A stretch of 64,000 nucleotides of DNA from Camillea tinctor (lineage: Eukaryota; Ascomycota; Sordariomycetes; Xylariales; Xylariaceae): NCBI GenBank assembly GCA_022578605.1, contig MU394067.1, forward strand, positions 310,001-374,000, in the 5' to 3' direction. Each line of letters starts with the position of its first letter. Position 1 is the first letter of the stretch. Of the stretch, positions 22,702-34,131 are shown one piece after another. Made by a program: the position numbers and the translations under genes. The notes beneath the pieces were generated by a model, which was not told where the DNA came from, did no database searches, and saw nothing but the letters and a program-made list of their open reading frames with translations.

Positions 22702-25268
22702 CTATCCTTCCATCTCAACCTTCAGCCACTCAGGGACCTGCGGTACCTTGTCCCATCCATCTAGATAAGTTTCCCGGGGAACCCCTTCCCCGGACGGTTT
22801 GGCATAGATTGCAGAGACATACCAGGCCACCTCACCCTTCTTGATGGTGTGCTGCAGAGTTGGGATAACGGTCCTGCTCTCGACAAGATTGGAGTTCGGG
22901 TCCGCGTTGACAAGCATAGCGGACCGGCTGATTTTCTCCTCCAATGCCTTGATGCCGACCGCGCCCTTAGACACGGCAAACGCCCCCTGCTTGCCTGTTG
23001 ACCATCCATCTGGAGTGTTCAGATCGTAGTTTCCGATGATCTTGGGAAACGTTCCCTCGGATTTCTCGGCGTTATACAGATCTAGATAGCGCCCATCGCC
23101 GGTTCTCTCGTTGCATATGGCGAATGAACCGTCAGCAGTCATCACCTCTCGGCCTGCTTCGATCTTATGTACCCGGAGATGCCAGTTTGGCGTCGATGGC
23201 TCGGGCGGTATCAATGTTGTCCGGACCGTAACGTCTGCAAACGGCTTCCATATCGATACGAGCACAGGCTTATTATCCCGGTGCTCCACAGCCGCATACT
23301 CAGACTTCCGGCGGGCTTTCCAGAATTCGCCCCCATCGTCCGAGAACCCTAGCTGGGAGGCGAGCGCATACTGCTCCAAGGAAAACAGACCAGGAGGCAC
23401 AGAGTAACCGTAAGCACTACTATATGCAAACGATCCATACTTGGCATGAGTGCCCTTCATTGGGTAGCCACAGGCTTGGCCAGAGGAAAGGAGCATACAG
23501 TGGCCGCCAAGATAGCTAAAGACAAGTTGTCAATGTAAGCTTGAGACCATGATGGGCCAGGGGGTTTTACCTCATGATATGACCTGGATGTTTCAATTCC
23601 TTTACCTTTGGGATGACATCGCCTGGCAGCTCCTCCTCGGATGTCCAGAACGGGTGATCTGCTGGCACGGCAAGACAAATAAAGGCTAGGCAAGCCCAGT
23701 ACTAATGAAATCGTTAAGTAAATCATGACTCGGAAAATATTCAAGAACCTCACTTAGAGAAACAACCAAAAACTTACCGGGCTCCCTGGGCTATTGTAGT
23801 TCTCAGTCAACTATAACATCACATGTTAAACGTCGTGATTCCACAAAACGAGCATCGTTATTTATCATGAACGGTGTATCATTACTACTTACATACATAT
23901 TTGGGTAGGAGTACCCAAGCGTGAGGGTTCCGCTCGAACCCCAAATGTTAGGCTGCGTCTGCCACCATCGTAGATGGCGTAGCACCACGCCTTTGACCAT
24001 ACCCCATGTAAGTGGCTTCGGCAGTTCGACTCCGGCATATGCCATGGCACCCCAGAACGAGACCATCGCGAACCGATAGCCAACGCTGCGGCCAAAGGGG
24101 ATGGATCGGCCTGTATTCGGAAAAGGGGGTGAGGAATGGTGGTTAGTGAATTGGGCGAGACGCGCAAGTCAGTCACACGGAGGGAGAAAAAACCGGACAA
24201 CTTACCTTCGTTATCGTAGTAATGAATCAAGTCGAGAGCCACCAATTGAGCGCGCTTCTTGAATTCTTCCGCTCGCTCGGGCTCATCCTCACCCGCTAGC
24301 TTGGCGTACAGAAGCTGCAGAAACTGGATGGCGTAGCTCGAGGAATAGTAATCCATCTCTGGCCAGGGACGGAACAAAGGTCGTCAGCATCTCTCAACAA
24401 AACTTGTGTACCAAACACACACTCTCCCCCCTTACGAGGCTTTACTCACGATGAATGCCCTCGGGCCCGTCGTTCGACCAGCCCTCTCCGCGGTAGAAAC
24501 CGTTCAGGTGCTCAATATCCCGGTCTAACCTCTCCTGGGAGAACTTGCCCCCGTTCTTCTTCAGACCGAGATTGGCGAAGACGCGGAACCAGAGCCAGTT
24601 GGTGTTGGGCATGCTTGTGCAATGTCAGCTCAAATGCGTCCGCGTAATATCACTCATCTCCCCTTCCCCTCCCCTTGAAAAGCGTTTCTTACTTCTTCTC
24701 ATTAATCGAGTTACCCAGCCAATTCTCGACATTAACCCTCTCCCTCTCATTCAGCGCCTGCCAGATCCCAGGCACCACGGCCAAAGCATAGCCTAGCTAC
24801 TCGTCAGTCGTCGATCGAGGAAACCCTCTCATCTCTGCCTGCGTGTGTGTGTGTATGTTCTGGGGATGGGGACTAGTATGGCTGTTACCTACCGAGGGGA
24901 CACATCTCCACCATGCGCTGGTCGTTGTCGCGCGGGAACCCCCAGTACTCGGGGCTCTCGGGGTCGGTGCCGGCCCGGATGCCCTGGATCCACCAGTCGG
25001 CGCCGCGGTACTCGCCGCCGCCGGCGAGCAGGCAGGCGAGGCCCCATAGCGGCCGGCAGATGCCCTCGACCTCCGACGCGGTCTGGTCGAAGCGGACGGC
25101 GGTGGCGCCGGGGATGCGCACGCGGGCCTTCTGCGGCGAGAAGAAGGGCTCGAGGGGGTCCAGCAGCGTGCGCAGGAGCTCTTGGACGGACGCGCGGTCG
25201 GTGATCTTCACCTGCGAGAAGGGGTGGATCCCGTCGTAGCCTAGGACCAGGCCGGTTTGGGGGGCCAT
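22702..25268 (-). CDS. DUF2264 domain protein
   Basis: Eight exons join in phase: 24893-25268, 24693-24792, 24450-24613, 24206-24358, 23893-24110, 23778-23810, 23571-23701 and 22702-23515, giving 662 residues. The order of conserved blocks fits DUF2264, a family of bacteria and fungi with a predicted alpha/alpha-barrel N-terminal half. These include [81 protein letters not shown] and FWGAMAYAG, followed by a beta-rich C-terminal half. No signal peptide is visible, so it is probably cytosolic. Its chemistry is unproven; fold resemblance to glycoside hydrolases and lyases makes a carbohydrate role plausible. It is on the same strand as the quinate-type permease 1.25 kb downstream. Codon use is normal. 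Confidence 0.85.
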
Positions 25269-26314
25269 CTCGACTTGCTTTTGCTATATAAACTAAGTAG
25301 GTGCTTGGAAAGCACGCGAGAAACACAGACGAGGTAAGGGAAATGTCTGTATTCTTGGGAAAGGCGGGAGACCCGAAGAAAGATAGTGAAATTACGATCG
25401 ATTTATAAAGGAGACGGCTATAGTGCTCCCACGAATTGGTCTTAACTATTCTACATTCCCATCCCACATGGAGCCATTTTTATTTTATTTTTCAAGAACC
25501 AAAGCAAGTCTTTGCGCTTCGACACACCCATTTTATGACCGTGCCAGAGTGAGGGGGTTCTCGCACGATCGTCGGGGGTTCGACGGGTTGGAGCTTTCGC
25601 GGCTAATGTGAAAGAGGAGCTTCATCCCGCCAATTGATGCAGGAACGCAGCGCCGGGCGATTTTTACCGATTCGGCTCGTATTGAAGCGAGCTCGGAGTT
25701 GGAGGAGGGAAGGGGAAGGGGAAGGGAGGGGTGGGCTCACTAGTGATTGCGGATCTTCCTATAACCTACCTATTTACATAGACAGGTTTAAGTGATTGAT
25801 GTAACTAGAGGCTGGTTATACTTCCTACTTATACGACATAAAGTTGAGATAGACATGTAAGCGCTAACATATTGACATTTTGTTCAACTCTTGGTTGTAA
25901 CTTATAGATATTTGTATAAGACTGGCATATATATAACCTATATACATACACTCGTGTTAGTATAAGACATACTTTTTTAGAGCCAAAAGGTGCAAGTTTG
26001 AAGCTGCATACTACTACCAGCTATATACTAGGAAAGGGGGGGACATAGTCCCGAACCCGAATTCAAGCCAGGGCTTTAAGTCGAGTGGAACCTAGATAGG
26101 CCATGCATACATACCACCTATCTAGAATCTGGCAGCGCCAGGTGGATCCACGAGAAGCCAACACAAAGTTCTCAACATCGTTGCCCACGATTATCAATTT
26201 ATTGTGTCCTGGCCCTTAATTTTATTTTATTTTTTGACATTTTCCTCGCCTCTATTTATATTTGCATCTGTATATCCGAACGATGTTAATCCCCGAGTTG
26301 TGAGTAATGACCGA
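25269..26314. other. Divergent intergenic region
   Basis: It lies between the DUF2264 and SDR starts and holds both promoters. A purine-rich GGAAGGGGAAGGGG tract lies near 25710-25730, with A/T-rich sequence from 25760 to 26000. Upstream of the SDR ATG the frame is open back to 26204 but contains no ATG. No gene is seen. Confidence 0.5.
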
Positions 26315-27319
26315 ATGAGTCTTGTTGATAACCTTCGACTAACCCCCCAAAGTAATCCGTTCCGGCTCCTGGGTTCCCAATTCACATCACTACCCTACCC
26401 ATCCACAGACTGCACCGGCAAAGTCGTCATAGTCACCGGCGCTAATGTCGGGCTGGGCCTAGAAGCCGCACGGCATTTCGTGCGGCTGAACGCCGCCAAG
26501 GTCATCCTGGGATGTAGAAACCTCGACAAGGCCGAAGCCGCCAAGGCCGACATCGTCGCCTCAACCGGCAAAGAGGGCGTCGTGGAGGTCTGGCAGGTGG
26601 ACTTGAGCTCGTTCGAGAGCGTCAAGGAGTTCTGCCAGCGCGCCGACGCCCTCGACCGCCTCGACATCGTCCTCGAGAACGCAGCCCTGGCTACGCAGGA
26701 GTACCAGGTGTGCGAGGGGTATGAGCGCCAGTTGACCGTCGACGTGATATCGACTTTTCTGATGGCGCTGCTGCTTCTCCCGGTCCTGCGACGCAGCGCT
26801 ACCAAGTTCAACATCCTGCCGCATCTGGTATTCGTCGTTTCCAGCGCGCATTTCTTCGCCGTGTTCAGACAGCGGCACGACCCGTCCGTCTTCGAGGCGC
26901 TGAAGGGCCCGGCGGATATGTGGGACCGCTACAGCGTGGTGAAGCTGCTGGACGTGCTGATTGCCCGGGAGCTGGCCTGGGAGACTGCCACCAACGGCAA
27001 GTCCAAGGTGGTCATCAACATGGTGGATCCCGGACTATGCAAGTCAGAGCTATTCCGAGATGCCACGTTTCCGGTTTCGTGGATCATGGGTTCTTTGATG
27101 TTCATCTCAGGGCGGACGTCCGAAGTGGGTTCGCGCAACTTGGTCACAGCTGCTCTGGCGGATGAGTCGTCCCACGGGAAGTATATCCAGGACTGCCGGC
27201 CGCGTGAGACCAGCTGGTTTGTCAGGAGTCAGGAGGGACACGAGGTTCAGAAAAAGGTCTACGAGGAACTGCTGGACCTACTTGAGGAGATTGAACCAGG
27301 AATAGGGGGTAACTTGTAG
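26315..27319 (+). CDS. Short-chain dehydrogenase/reductase, retinol-dehydrogenase/WWOX-like
   Basis: A single exon of 334 residues. The NAD(P)-binding motif TGANVGLG is at 41-48, then LGCRNLDKAEAA and VDLSSFESV (a DL motif of the classical SDR type). LENAALA stands in place of NNAG, and FVVSSAHF carries the catalytic Ser. DRYSVVKLLDVL supplies the YxxxK pair, and VVINMVDPGLCKSEL is the PG segment. The active site is therefore intact. This subfamily in fungi often sits in catabolic or secondary-metabolite contexts; the substrate is unknown. I place the start at the ATG at 26315 (MSLVDNLRL); no earlier in-frame ATG exists. It is divergent from the DUF2264 gene. Confidence 0.85.
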   Translation: MSLVDNLRLTPQSNPFRLLGSQFTSLPYPSTDCTGKVVIVTGANVGLGLEAARHFVRLNAAKVILGCRNLDKAEAAKADIVASTGKEGVVEVWQVDLSSFESVKEFCQRADALDRLDIVLENAALATQEYQVCEGYERQLTVDVISTFLMALLLLPVLRRSATKFNILPHLVFVVSSAHFFAVFRQRHDPSVFEALKGPADMWDRYSVVKLLDVLIARELAWETATNGKSKVVINMVDPGLCKSELFRDATFPVSWIMGSLMFISGRTSEVGSRNLVTAALADESSHGKYIQDCRPRETSWFVRSQEGHEVQKKVYEELLDLLEEIEPGIGGNL

Positions 27320-28497
27320 CTGAGTATTGGTATTTGATGAGTTAGAAACTTGTTGACCCTCCTGAACCACCAACCTCCCCGTCACTCACATAACCTACAT
27401 CCCTTCATTTCTACCTACTGTCATCATCATGTCCTCCTTCTATTACAAGAAACTACCTACCTGTTTTGATGCTTTTTTTCCCTTTAGTAGTACATTCAAG
27501 AATCATTACTTAATGGTCCCGTGTTGATCACTAACATCTAAGATACCTTCTTTTCATCACTCCCCGAAAGCACATTGTTTTCTTTTATTGTCCTGTAAGG
27601 GGGTGGCGCGCAGAGTAATAGAAGATAAACCTACACATCTTGACCAATTACCGCTGGGAAAGGGGCGCCATGCACAAGATATGTATGAAGCCTCATAACT
27701 TTCACCAGACATATGTAGAGCCCAGTGAAAGAGTAAATCAGATGTTCCCAGTATGACTTTATCATAAATCCTTATGAACTTACACGTATAGTGAGCTCGG
27801 TCAGGGGCTATGCTTAAGATATGTTACTGATATGCTACTGCTAATATGTTAAGTAACCTACAACTATGTCAACTATGTCGTTGCGTTAGGTAACCAACCC
27901 GTGTAAGGGTTATCTGATAAATAACATATTTACTGATGAACCAAGCCTGGAGTTAATAATGTCCGGCGCTAAGTAGCATTGGCATGGGGAAGCCGGGGGT
28001 TCGAATTTGGGGGGAAGAGGATACCGTGCGGGGAAGCAGGGTACTGTATGTACCCGCCCCCTAACCCAGGCTTACCTAGGTCCATTCTAACCAGGGAGCT
28101 TTCGGAACATAGCTGGAGGTTTCGGACCTCGTTCATACGTAATCTAGAGTCGTATACATGCTTACCGGAGAAGGTGACAGAGAGAGGAGGAAACCGAACA
28201 TCAATTATAAAGGGCTTTTTTTTTCTCAATTCCTGAATAGATGCGTAGTAGAGCTGTCCTGAGTATCTCCCGACCTCTTCTGCCCCGGAATTATCTTATA
28301 TTTTTGGCTTTCAGGTGAAGTATTCTAGGTTACATAGTTTCAGACGGGGTTTCTTCTTCATAGGTAGATATCCTTTGATCAACCAGTCAATAACCTAGTT
28401 AAACCCACGGTGACGAGTCCCCGTGTAAGCCGACAACTTAGCTCAGAGGTTTCCTCTCGGTCACACATAAGTATTACCTTACATCACCCGCATCACG
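27320..28497. other. Intergenic region upstream of acetoacetyl-CoA synthetase
   Basis: It is A/T-rich until about 27960, then G-rich (27980-28045). Open frames of about 85 codons in the G-rich part on both strands (27969-28236) look like shadows and are not supported. The last 100 bp are the 5' leader of the AACS gene. Confidence 0.5.
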
Positions 28498-30972
28498 ATG
28501 GCTACCACCACCGCCGTTCCGCGGAAGCTATGGGAACACCCCAACCCGCGGACCACGAAGATGTGGGAGTTCATGCAGCGGATAAACAAGAAGCATCAAC
28601 TGAACCTCCAGGTAAAAAAGAGCACCATAAATCCCAATTTCTCCTTTTTTTTCCCCCCTCCATCGTTAAACTAAACTAACCCAACCCTTCACCCTAGACC
28701 TTCCACGAGCTCTACCGGTTCTCCGTGACCGCGCGCTCCGACTTCTACGCCGAGCTGTTCGACTACGTGCGCCTGATCCACGCGGGCACGTATTCTCGCG
28801 TGGTGGACGAGAGCCAGCCCATCGACGCCGTGCCGCGGTGGTTCGAGGGCGTGCGGCTCAGCTGGGTCGAGAACCTGCTGTGGTCGCGGAGCTCGTCCGA
28901 CGCGCCCGAGCACCGCGGCACACAGGGCAAGGAGGACGCCAAGGTCGCCGTGACCGAGGTGCGCGAGGGCGCGTCCGAGATCCGTCACGTCACGTGGGCC
29001 GCGCTGCGGGAGCTCGCGGCTACTTATGCTGCGGCTCTGCACGCCGGCGGGGTGAGGAGGGGAGACCGGGTTGTGGTGGTTGGCGCGAATAGCGTGGAGA
29101 CGTTGGCGGTGTTCAGTGCTACGAGTTGGCTGGGGGCCATCTTCAGTAGTAGCTCCACGGATATGGGAGTGCAGGGGATCCTGCAGAGGACGGTCCAGAC
29201 CAACCCCAAGGTAGGGAACACGGCTCTTTTCAACCAAAAACTCCCCTTTGGTATACCTATATCTTCTACTAACAAAACCTACGGTATAGTACATCTTCAT
29301 GGACGACGCGGCCCTGTATAATGGGAAGAGGATAGACTTGCGGCAGAAGATGAGCGAGCTCGTAGCCGGGATGAAAGACTGCGACCAGTTCGCCGGCCTG
29401 GTCTCGATTCGACGGTTTCAAAACGCCCTCGATATCAGCCAGATCCCCAAGGCCCAGACCCTGAGCTCGTTCCTCGAGAACCGGAGTGCTACTGTCCCGC
29501 CGATAGAGCGGGTCGCATTCCACGAGCCCTTCCTGATCTGCTACTCTTCGGGTACCACCGGTATTCCGAAGGCTATTGTGCACTCAGTTGGCGGGGCCAT
29601 CATAAGCTTCTTGCGGGAAAGCTATCTGCACGACGACAGCGGGCCCGACAATGTGATGTTGCAGTACACGACGACGGGGTGGATCATGTACCTCGTTAGC
29701 ATCGGGCAGCTGCTCGTTGGGGCGCGTGCCGTGCTCTACGACGGGTCGCCCTTCCAGCCAGACCTCACCACCTTCATCAAGCTGATTAGCGACCAGAAGG
29801 TGACCAAGCTGGGCACGAGCCCGCGGTGGTTCCAGGAGATCGCCAAAGCCGGCATCTCACCGCGGGAAATCGCCGACCTGTCCAGCTTGAAGACGGTTAC
29901 CTCCACGGGCATGGTGCTCCCCGACCAGATGTTTGAGTGGTTTTACGATAAGGGGTTCCCGCCCAGGGTGCACTTAAGCAATATATCCGGCGGCACAGAC
30001 ATCGTATGTGACTCTACACACAAGACCCATCTCCCAATTCCCGTCTCAGCTTGCTAACGTACTCACCTTTCTTGCCCCCCTCTACTGCAGGCTGCTTGCT
30101 TCGCCATAGGCAACCCCCTGACCCCCGTCTACGTGGGCGGGACCCAAGGCCCCTCCCTCGGCATCGCCATCGCGCTCTACGACTCGCTGCTCCCGCCCGG
30201 TCCGGGGAAGGAAGTCCCAGACGGCACGCCGGGCGAGCTCGTAGCCACGGCCGCGTTCCCGAACGTGCCGGTGTTTCTGTGGGGCGACAAGGGCCCCGCC
30301 GGCAGCCCGGGCACCAAGTACCACGCGGCGTACTTCGCGCGGTACACGCACGCATGGGCGCACGGCGACTTCTGCGTCGTGCACCCGGTGACGCGGGGTA
30401 TCACGTTCCTGGGCCGCGCCGACGGCGTGCTCAACCCTAGCGGCGTGCGCTTCGGGTCCGCCGAGGTGTACTCCGTAGTGGAGCGCAACTTCGCCGACCG
30501 CGTCGCCGACTCGCTGTGTGTGGGCCAGAGGCGCCCCCAAGACCTAGACGAGGCCGTCATGCTGTTCTTGCTCATGCGCCCGGGGTGCAAGTTCGATCGC
30601 CAGCTCGTGCGCGAGGTCAAGGAGGCCATTGGGCGTGAGCTCACTAAGAGGCATGTGCCTAAATATGTGTTCGAGACGCCGGAAATACCTGTGAGTTACC
30701 TTTCACTGCTTCCACACCCCCTGCCCCCTATCTTTGTCATTTTTCCTTGGTCGCGAGGATTGGCGCAAAACTAGGTACCTAGGAGAGTATGCTGACTTTT
30801 CGCACACTTTCAGACCACGGTCAACCTTAAGAAGGTCGAGCTTCCCGTGAAGCAGATCGTCTCAGGCCAGATCATCAAGCCTAGCGGCACACTACTGAAC
30901 CCTAAGAGCCTCGGTTACTACTATCAGTTTGCGAAGGTCGAGGAGTTAGTTGGGCCGAAGGAGAAGCTATAG
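28498..30972 (+). CDS. Acetoacetyl-CoA synthetase
   Basis: This adenylate-forming enzyme ligates acetoacetate to CoA, feeding ketone-body-type carbon into lipid synthesis or degradation. Five exons (28498-28611, 28698-29210, 29290-30003, 30091-30690 and 30814-30972) give 699 residues, the family length. The N-terminus has KLWEHPNPRTTKMWEF. The ATP-binding signature YSSGTTGIPKAIVHS is at about 294. LQYTTTGWIMY, LSNISGGTDI and WAHGDFCVVHP are conserved blocks. The C-terminal domain has GRADGVLNPSGVRFGSAEVY and the catalytic-lysine region VKQIVSGQIIKPSGTLLNPKSL. All introns have GT-AG ends in the same phase (0). The DNA is strongly G/C-rich, typical of well-expressed genes here. It follows an SDR gene, but no functional link is evident. 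Confidence 0.95.
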
Positions 30973-33900
30973 ACGCTCCAGATATGATATTCTGTGACAT
31001 ATAAAGTTTTTTGGCCCCCCTCCGCAGTTGTGAGAGATTGCTATAATATGGTTAGATAGTCAGCTCATCCCATTTTCTTGTCTAGGATTGGAGCCTTGAA
31101 GGTTTAGGGTTAATGAGCTTTGAGGTCAAGATCGAGAATGAAGAGATTGCAACCATATAAAACTTTCTAGGAATACCGTTGTAGAAGAATGCTGGAGATT
31201 TTATCAATACACCTTGGTTCATGCTGTTTCCCAAGGCCCGTCCAGAGAAAACCAGTTGGACGTCTTGAGTTATTTTGCGTGCCCCCTTATTTTTCTGGTC
31301 TTGGGAGGAGGAACAGACCAGTGGTTTGCCGAGATCTTGGGTACAGCCGGGTCGAATATATGTCTTAGGTAAGTGCTACTTATGAACTACCTAGGTACAG
31401 TAGATAGATGGGTGCCTAAGGCTTGGTAAGATCGTATCTCTTACTAGGGAAGACAATGTCTCGGCTCTGATGGCAAACAGTAATCGACTGTCCCCCTCCC
31501 TTTTCCTTTAAAAATTAAAGGGAGGAAATCCTTTCTTACTTCAGTTTGTGTCCATGTGGTTTTAGTTTAACACGGATTATTGCTTAACGTTTACAAACTT
31601 CTAGGTTGTTCGGTTTGTAAACCTTTAGGGATAAGTCGTTGCCTGTTAGATAACTCGGGAGTTCTCTTTGTATAGAGAAGACATAGAACGGGTATCTTCT
31701 TGAACCTGCTCTTTTCCAATTTCATCAGGTAATCAGGTCACGTCAGATAATACCTACATACATGTCAGTAGGTCATTTATGGAATATCAGTCCACAAACT
31801 TGCCAAACCAAGCACATCTTTTTCTTCTTCTTCTCTTAGCACAGTAACCATGCAGCCATGTATGTAATCACCGATGAAGAATCGGGAGTAATGAAAATAG
31901 GTAATACCCCTGGCAGATTCGACATGACCTTTTACCCGAAGAGTCCGCTTTTTCCTGCCATGTCGGGCAGCGAATGAGAGGCATGAAAAAGGGGATTCAT
32001 GCAAGCCACCGTTCCATTATAATTGTACTGACTCAATGTTCGGTGGCCTACCACGTACGTGTAAATGTGCATGTATAAGAGGTATATAGCTAAATATATA
32101 GAGATATATATACATACCTATACACGCAAGCGAGAGGTTTAAGACAAGCTCTGACAAATGACGAGCAGGTCTGTCGTGACAATGGTCCGGGACTGGGACT
32201 AGCCTGAAACAGACTCAGCTACCTCAGCTTCGGAATGGCCTGTCAGCTACCTTGGGATGGGTCACGAGAGGATGATGAACAGGATTATCGCATGCAGAGA
32301 AGGACAGAAAAAGGAAAAAGAGGGTGGGTGTGGGAACTGAGGAGATATTCGGCCGAGGTTGTAATAGGTAGAATTCATGCCTGATGTGATTGATGTTAGT
32401 TGGCTAAAGTAAGTAAGTGAGTGAGTATGAGGTATCGTATTGGATGTAGGTCAGGTCCCGAAGTAGCATGTACCTACGTAATTCTCGTGTGCCATCACCT
32501 TATCGTCTATTTCCTAACCTGGCATTTGATGCTGGACGCTTGCAGCGCCCATGCCCATGCCGCCGTCCAGCTGCCAAACTTATTAGCCTGCCCAGCTAAG
32601 ACTAGGTGGGTTTAGTTGGAGGTGGTTAACATGGCTAACATGGTCATCAGGCATTTCCCAAAAGCCACCAGCATCATCTGCGGTCTTAGTTATCGTTATC
32701 GCAATGACGAGAGAGTTTACCCCTCGGACAACTTACATCGTTGTATAAGAAAAAGAATATCTCCTATCTCGTCTATCACCAAAACTATGTACTTGACCTA
32801 AGTACTTTATGTCAACTATATCCATACATACCTAACCTAGAGTAATGTAGGTAATATTGACCGGCCTTGGTTTTATGCAGGAAAAAAAAAAGGAGGCAGC
32901 TCGAGGTAGGGTAGTACTTGAACCATAAGGGAAATGTCAGGTCTCAGTTACATTCTTATCGTGGGTTACCTACCTTATGTTCTTATTTGTAGGTGGTTTC
33001 GGATTGTTAACCAACCTAAATACGTGAGAAAGAAGAAAAATAAAACGTGGATTAATAACATCAATACTATATTCAATAATCTCAATAACTTAAATACCTA
33101 ACCTAGGTAATTAGCAGGTTCTTCCTACATAATCAATGTAGGTTAGGTTATGTAGGTTCAAGTTATGAGTGATATGTGCTACATTACACCACAGAGAAAA
33201 CACTGTGCTGTCCGGTAATCCGATACTTAAAAATACCATTCGATCTTCTGATTATTTGAGGTACTCGGTACATACAACATACTACGTACTACCTAGTGTA
33301 CATATTATATGCACCTCAGACTGCAATCAGTGCATTCAACCCCGGTACCTCAGGCGACAAATACCCTGGCAGCCTGGCAAGCATCCCCCCGATGTACGTA
33401 CCTTAATTCTGTGCAGGGCATTCAGGTGCGTCTACACTTAGGTACACCACCTTACAGTATACTTTTTTAACCACCACAAGCACAAGCACCACTAACATGA
33501 ACCTGAACCTGCTTCTTTACGACAAGGTGCCCTCTGATTGATCCATCTACATTACATACTTCGGACTTTACTGCTCTCTCTTACTTACACATCAACTTTG
33601 ACAATCCTACTACTCCACCTCAACATTTCTCTTCTTCTCTTTTCTTTTTTTCCTACCTTTCGGTTTGGGACGTGTGTGTGTATGCGTGTGTGTGATTAAA
33701 GCGTTTCTACTATCGACTAATAAAGCCTACTATCACCATCACAACCATCTCGACCACTTAGTTTTATTTTGTTTTATAAGTTTAGAACTTAGTCGCCGTC
33801 CTTCCCCGATCCATCCTAACCTCCCTCTCTGGTCGAACCTTACCATGCTCTCGACCTAGTTATTTATTCCCGCCTACCATCTGCTGTGCTTTTTCCGTAT

Positions 33901-34131
33901 TGACATGAGGTCATTCGTTATCGAGTGCGAGCCCGAGCTACCCTCCCAGCTTCCAACGTTCTTCCCCAACCAACACCAACAACCATACCACCTGAAGTCT
34001 ACGACCTAGGCCACCCAGATTACCGACCCCGCGGTTGCGTTCTCTCGACATAGTTAACACATCGTTGCGCTTTCTACCTGTCTAGATCTGCGGGAGTCCC
34101 AAGACTAGCCCGCAGCCCCCAGAAGGTCGAA
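30973..34131. other. 3.1-kb gene-poor interval
   Basis: No gene is supported. The interval includes a perfect TACCTAGGTA at 31388-31397, many further AGGTA/ACCTA motifs (31391, 32975, 33100-33150), a GT-rich microsatellite (33670-33695) and the C/A/T-rich leader of the GID7 gene (from about 33460). A short upstream frame starts at ATG 33498 (14 codons), and another ATG lies at 33905. An ncRNA cannot be excluded. Confidence 0.5.

Noticed and set aside
24889..25467. 192-codon minus-strand frame overlapping DUF2264 exon 1
   Set aside because: Out-of-frame shadow of the G/C-rich first exon, with Arg/Pro-rich low-complexity sequence.
27975..28010. GGGTTCGAATTT resembling a tRNA T-loop
   Set aside because: The surrounding bases do not pair as a T-stem and no cloverleaf is visible.
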